DNA from: CBDUUP01 sp965370435
GTDB lineage: Bacteria; Chloroflexota; Anaerolineae; Anaerolineales; UBA11579
Length of the DNA: 6,969 nucleotides
Direction: 5' to 3'
Assembly: GCA_965370435.1 (NCBI GenBank)
Contig: CBDUUP010000246.1
Location: forward strand, 1-6,969
Below, one piece after another: positions 6,002-6,969 of the stretch (positions are counted from its first letter, which is position 1; every line of letters begins with the position of its first letter). Position numbers and translations under genes: made by a program. The notes under the pieces were generated by a model. The model searched no databases. It worked only from the letters and a program-made list of their open reading frames with translations, and was not told where the DNA came from.

Positions 6002-6592
6002 TTGCTGTGCGTGATTGGGTTGGTGGTGGTGGGGGGCGGCGCGGTTGCTTGGTACCTCTTCCGGGACCGCAGCGGGGGCGTGGTTTCAGCAGCCCAGGAG
6101 GCCATGCAGATGACACGGGACGCCCAACCCACCGACTACTCCGCCACGGGCGAAGACCCGCCGGTGGCCCAATTTATGACCACCTACTTGCTGGGGGATG
6201 ACCTTTTCGACGACTCATTCAGCATCGATTCCCCGGCGGGCGAGTTCCTGGGTGAATGCGGCGTCGGAATCGCCGATAATATTGGCGTAGGCGATCCCAA
6301 ACGGGTCAGCGCCTATGAAGTTTGGCTGTTTGATAAGAACGATATACAAACCGTCACCAAGGTGGTGATGAGCAGCCACGGCTTCAATGACGACGCCACC
6401 CGCACCCGCCTGACGGCCAAGGGAGAGCCGGTCATGGCTGGGCCTGGCGAGCAGGTCGTTTTGGAGACCCAGACCTTGCAGTTGGTGGCTCGCATCGTGG
6501 ATATGACCTACGGGGAAGGCGCTCTCCCCGCCGAGAGTTTCTTTGAACGGATGACCCTGGAACTGGCTATCTGGTCCAATACGAACGTGTAA
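6002..6592 (+). CDS. C-terminal half of the same interrupted membrane protein
   Basis: This frame is identical to that of 5570-5890 and is open from 5891 onward. The 37 codons between the TAA and 6002 encode a linker rich in Ala, Pro, Glu and Ser, ending 'PPEEEKKGLSTG', as expected of a continuous protein. The earliest possible start is TTG 6002, inside a membrane helix ('CVIGLVVVGGGAVAWYLF'). There is no purine box at the right distance; the nearest, AAAGG, is about 22 nt away, so independent translation is doubtful. After the helix comes a disordered stretch, then an apparently folded domain containing 'LGDDLFDDSFSIDSPAGEF', 'GECGVGIADNIG', 'AYEVWLFDKNDIQTVTKVV' and 'FFERMTLELAIW'. I recall this domain from Chloroflexota hypothetical proteins but know no function. 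It ends at TAA 6590-6592, 38 bp before a strong terminator. It could be listed as one pseudogene with 5570-5890. Confidence 0.65.
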   Translation: MLCVIGLVVVGGGAVAWYLFRDRSGGVVSAAQEAMQMTRDAQPTDYSATGEDPPVAQFMTTYLLGDDLFDDSFSIDSPAGEFLGECGVGIADNIGVGDPKRVSAYEVWLFDKNDIQTVTKVVMSSHGFNDDATRTRLTAKGEPVMAGPGEQVVLETQTLQLVARIVDMTYGEGALPAESFFERMTLELAIWSNTNV

Positions 6593-6630
6593 AGAAAGAC
6601 GGACAGCAATCCGAAACGAAGTGAACGATT

Positions 6631-6668
6631 AAGCGGTGGCTCCATACTGGCAGCCACCGCTTTTTTTT
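6631..6668 (+). terminator. Intrinsic terminator of the + strand unit
   Basis: AAGCGGTGGCT (6631-6641) pairs perfectly over 11 bp with AGCCACCGCTT (6652-6662) around a 10-nt loop, which may close further through CCA/TGG. Eight T residues follow (6661-6668), the first two shared with the stem. On the minus strand the hairpin is not followed by a comparable T-run, so it would work poorly for greA. Confidence 0.92.
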
Positions 6669-6721
6669 ATCTGGCAGGTTATTTTGTTTCTGGCTGAGTG
6701 TTATAACTTCCTGCTAACTTC

Positions 6722-6786
6722 CCAATCACCTACTCCCTAATTACCCAATCCCTGGTCACTGACCACTAATCACCCCTCACTCAATT
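6722..6786. repeat. Degenerate 7-8-bp tandem repeat array at the 3' end of greA
   Basis: Nine consecutive units of 7 or 8 bp, each starting with C, can be read on the + strand: CCAATCA, CCTACTC, CCTAATTA, CCCAATC, CCTGGTCA, CTGACCA, CTAATCA, CCCCTCA, CTCAATT. The composition is strikingly G-poor on this strand. The last units overlap the greA stop codon. The array differs in sequence from the GAGAATA heptamers upstream of topA but shares the period. Confidence 0.55.
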
Positions 6787-6969
6787 TTCAGTATCTTCAA
6801 CTTGAGCTCCCCGCCGGGGGTTTCGGCCACCACCTCATCGCCTACCCGGCGCCCGAGGATGACCAGGCCGATGGGGGATTCGTTGGAAATGCGCCCTTCT
6901 TTGGGGTTGGCTTCCGGGTGGCCTACCACATGGTAGGTTTCTGGCGGATATTCTCCCTCCTGGATGGTG
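6777..6969 (-). CDS. greA: Transcription elongation factor GreA, C-terminal part (5' end outside window)
   Basis: GreA enters the secondary channel of RNA polymerase and stimulates cleavage of backtracked transcripts. The visible 63 residues end at TGA (complement of 6777-6779). They read through 'ETYHVVGHPEANPKEGRI', 'SNESPIGLVILGRRVGDEVV' and 'ETPGGELKLKILKIE'. This is the FKBP-like C-terminal domain of GreA/GreB, with the hallmark I-S-N-E-S-P-x-G and the VGD...TPGG...KIL ending. The coiled-coil tip that carries the catalytic acidic residues lies outside the window. The gene converges on the membrane-protein gene, with 184 bp between the two stops. No clear terminator for greA is seen. Confidence 0.93.
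   Translation of the reverse strand, partial: TIQEGEYPPETYHVVGHPEANPKEGRISNESPIGLVILGRRVGDEVVAETPGGELKLKILKIE

Noticed and set aside
6631..6668. Terminator acting in both directions for the convergent greA gene
   Set aside because: On the minus strand the stem is followed by a mixed sequence without a T-run, so only + strand function is supported.

Overview
The window looks like a chromosomal stretch of a GC-rich bacterium, most likely a member of Chloroflexota (Anaerolineae or a related class). This is inferred from three things: a topoisomerase I with an extra N-terminal zinc ribbon, a two-segment membrane protein of a kind I associate from memory with this phylum, and intergenic heptamer repeats. 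No taxonomic marker is present, so the assignment is tentative.

Layout, left to right. Positions 1-365 (+) hold the C-terminal end of a major facilitator superfamily (MFS) transporter. A 217-bp gap follows, with a good sigma-70-type promoter at 501-530. It drives dprA (583-1698, +), a DNA-processing protein for natural transformation, and, 40 bp later and probably co-transcribed, a mannose-1-phosphate guanylyltransferase (manC-type, 1739-2842, +). The next 248 bp are AT-rich and strongly structured: nested inverted repeats, GAGAATA-type heptamer arrays and a T-run. I read this as a MITE-like or foldback element of about 223 bp that begins just after the manC stop codon. Then comes topA (3091-5451, +), with a TTG start behind a strong ribosome binding site.

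Downstream of topA, a probable promoter (5485-5513) precedes a conserved-looking membrane protein of unknown function. Its reading frame runs from 5570 to 6592 but is cut by one in-frame TAA at 5888-5890. The second half has no convincing start of its own, so this looks like a nonsense mutation, a sequencing error or, less likely, readthrough. A perfect 11-bp hairpin with eight T residues (6631-6668) ends the + strand unit. The right edge holds the 3' end of greA on the minus strand (6777-6969), with a degenerate 7-8-bp repeat array at its stop codon.

The core is housekeeping DNA metabolism (DprA, TopA, and GreA for transcription elongation) with one sugar-nucleotide gene between dprA and topA. 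dprA and topA are neighbours in many bacteria, so the manC gene and the foldback element appear to be insertions into an old pairing. I see no defence system, CRISPR array, tRNA or rRNA. The points most worth a second look are the interrupted membrane protein, the foldback element upstream of topA, and the zinc-ribbon architecture of TopA.
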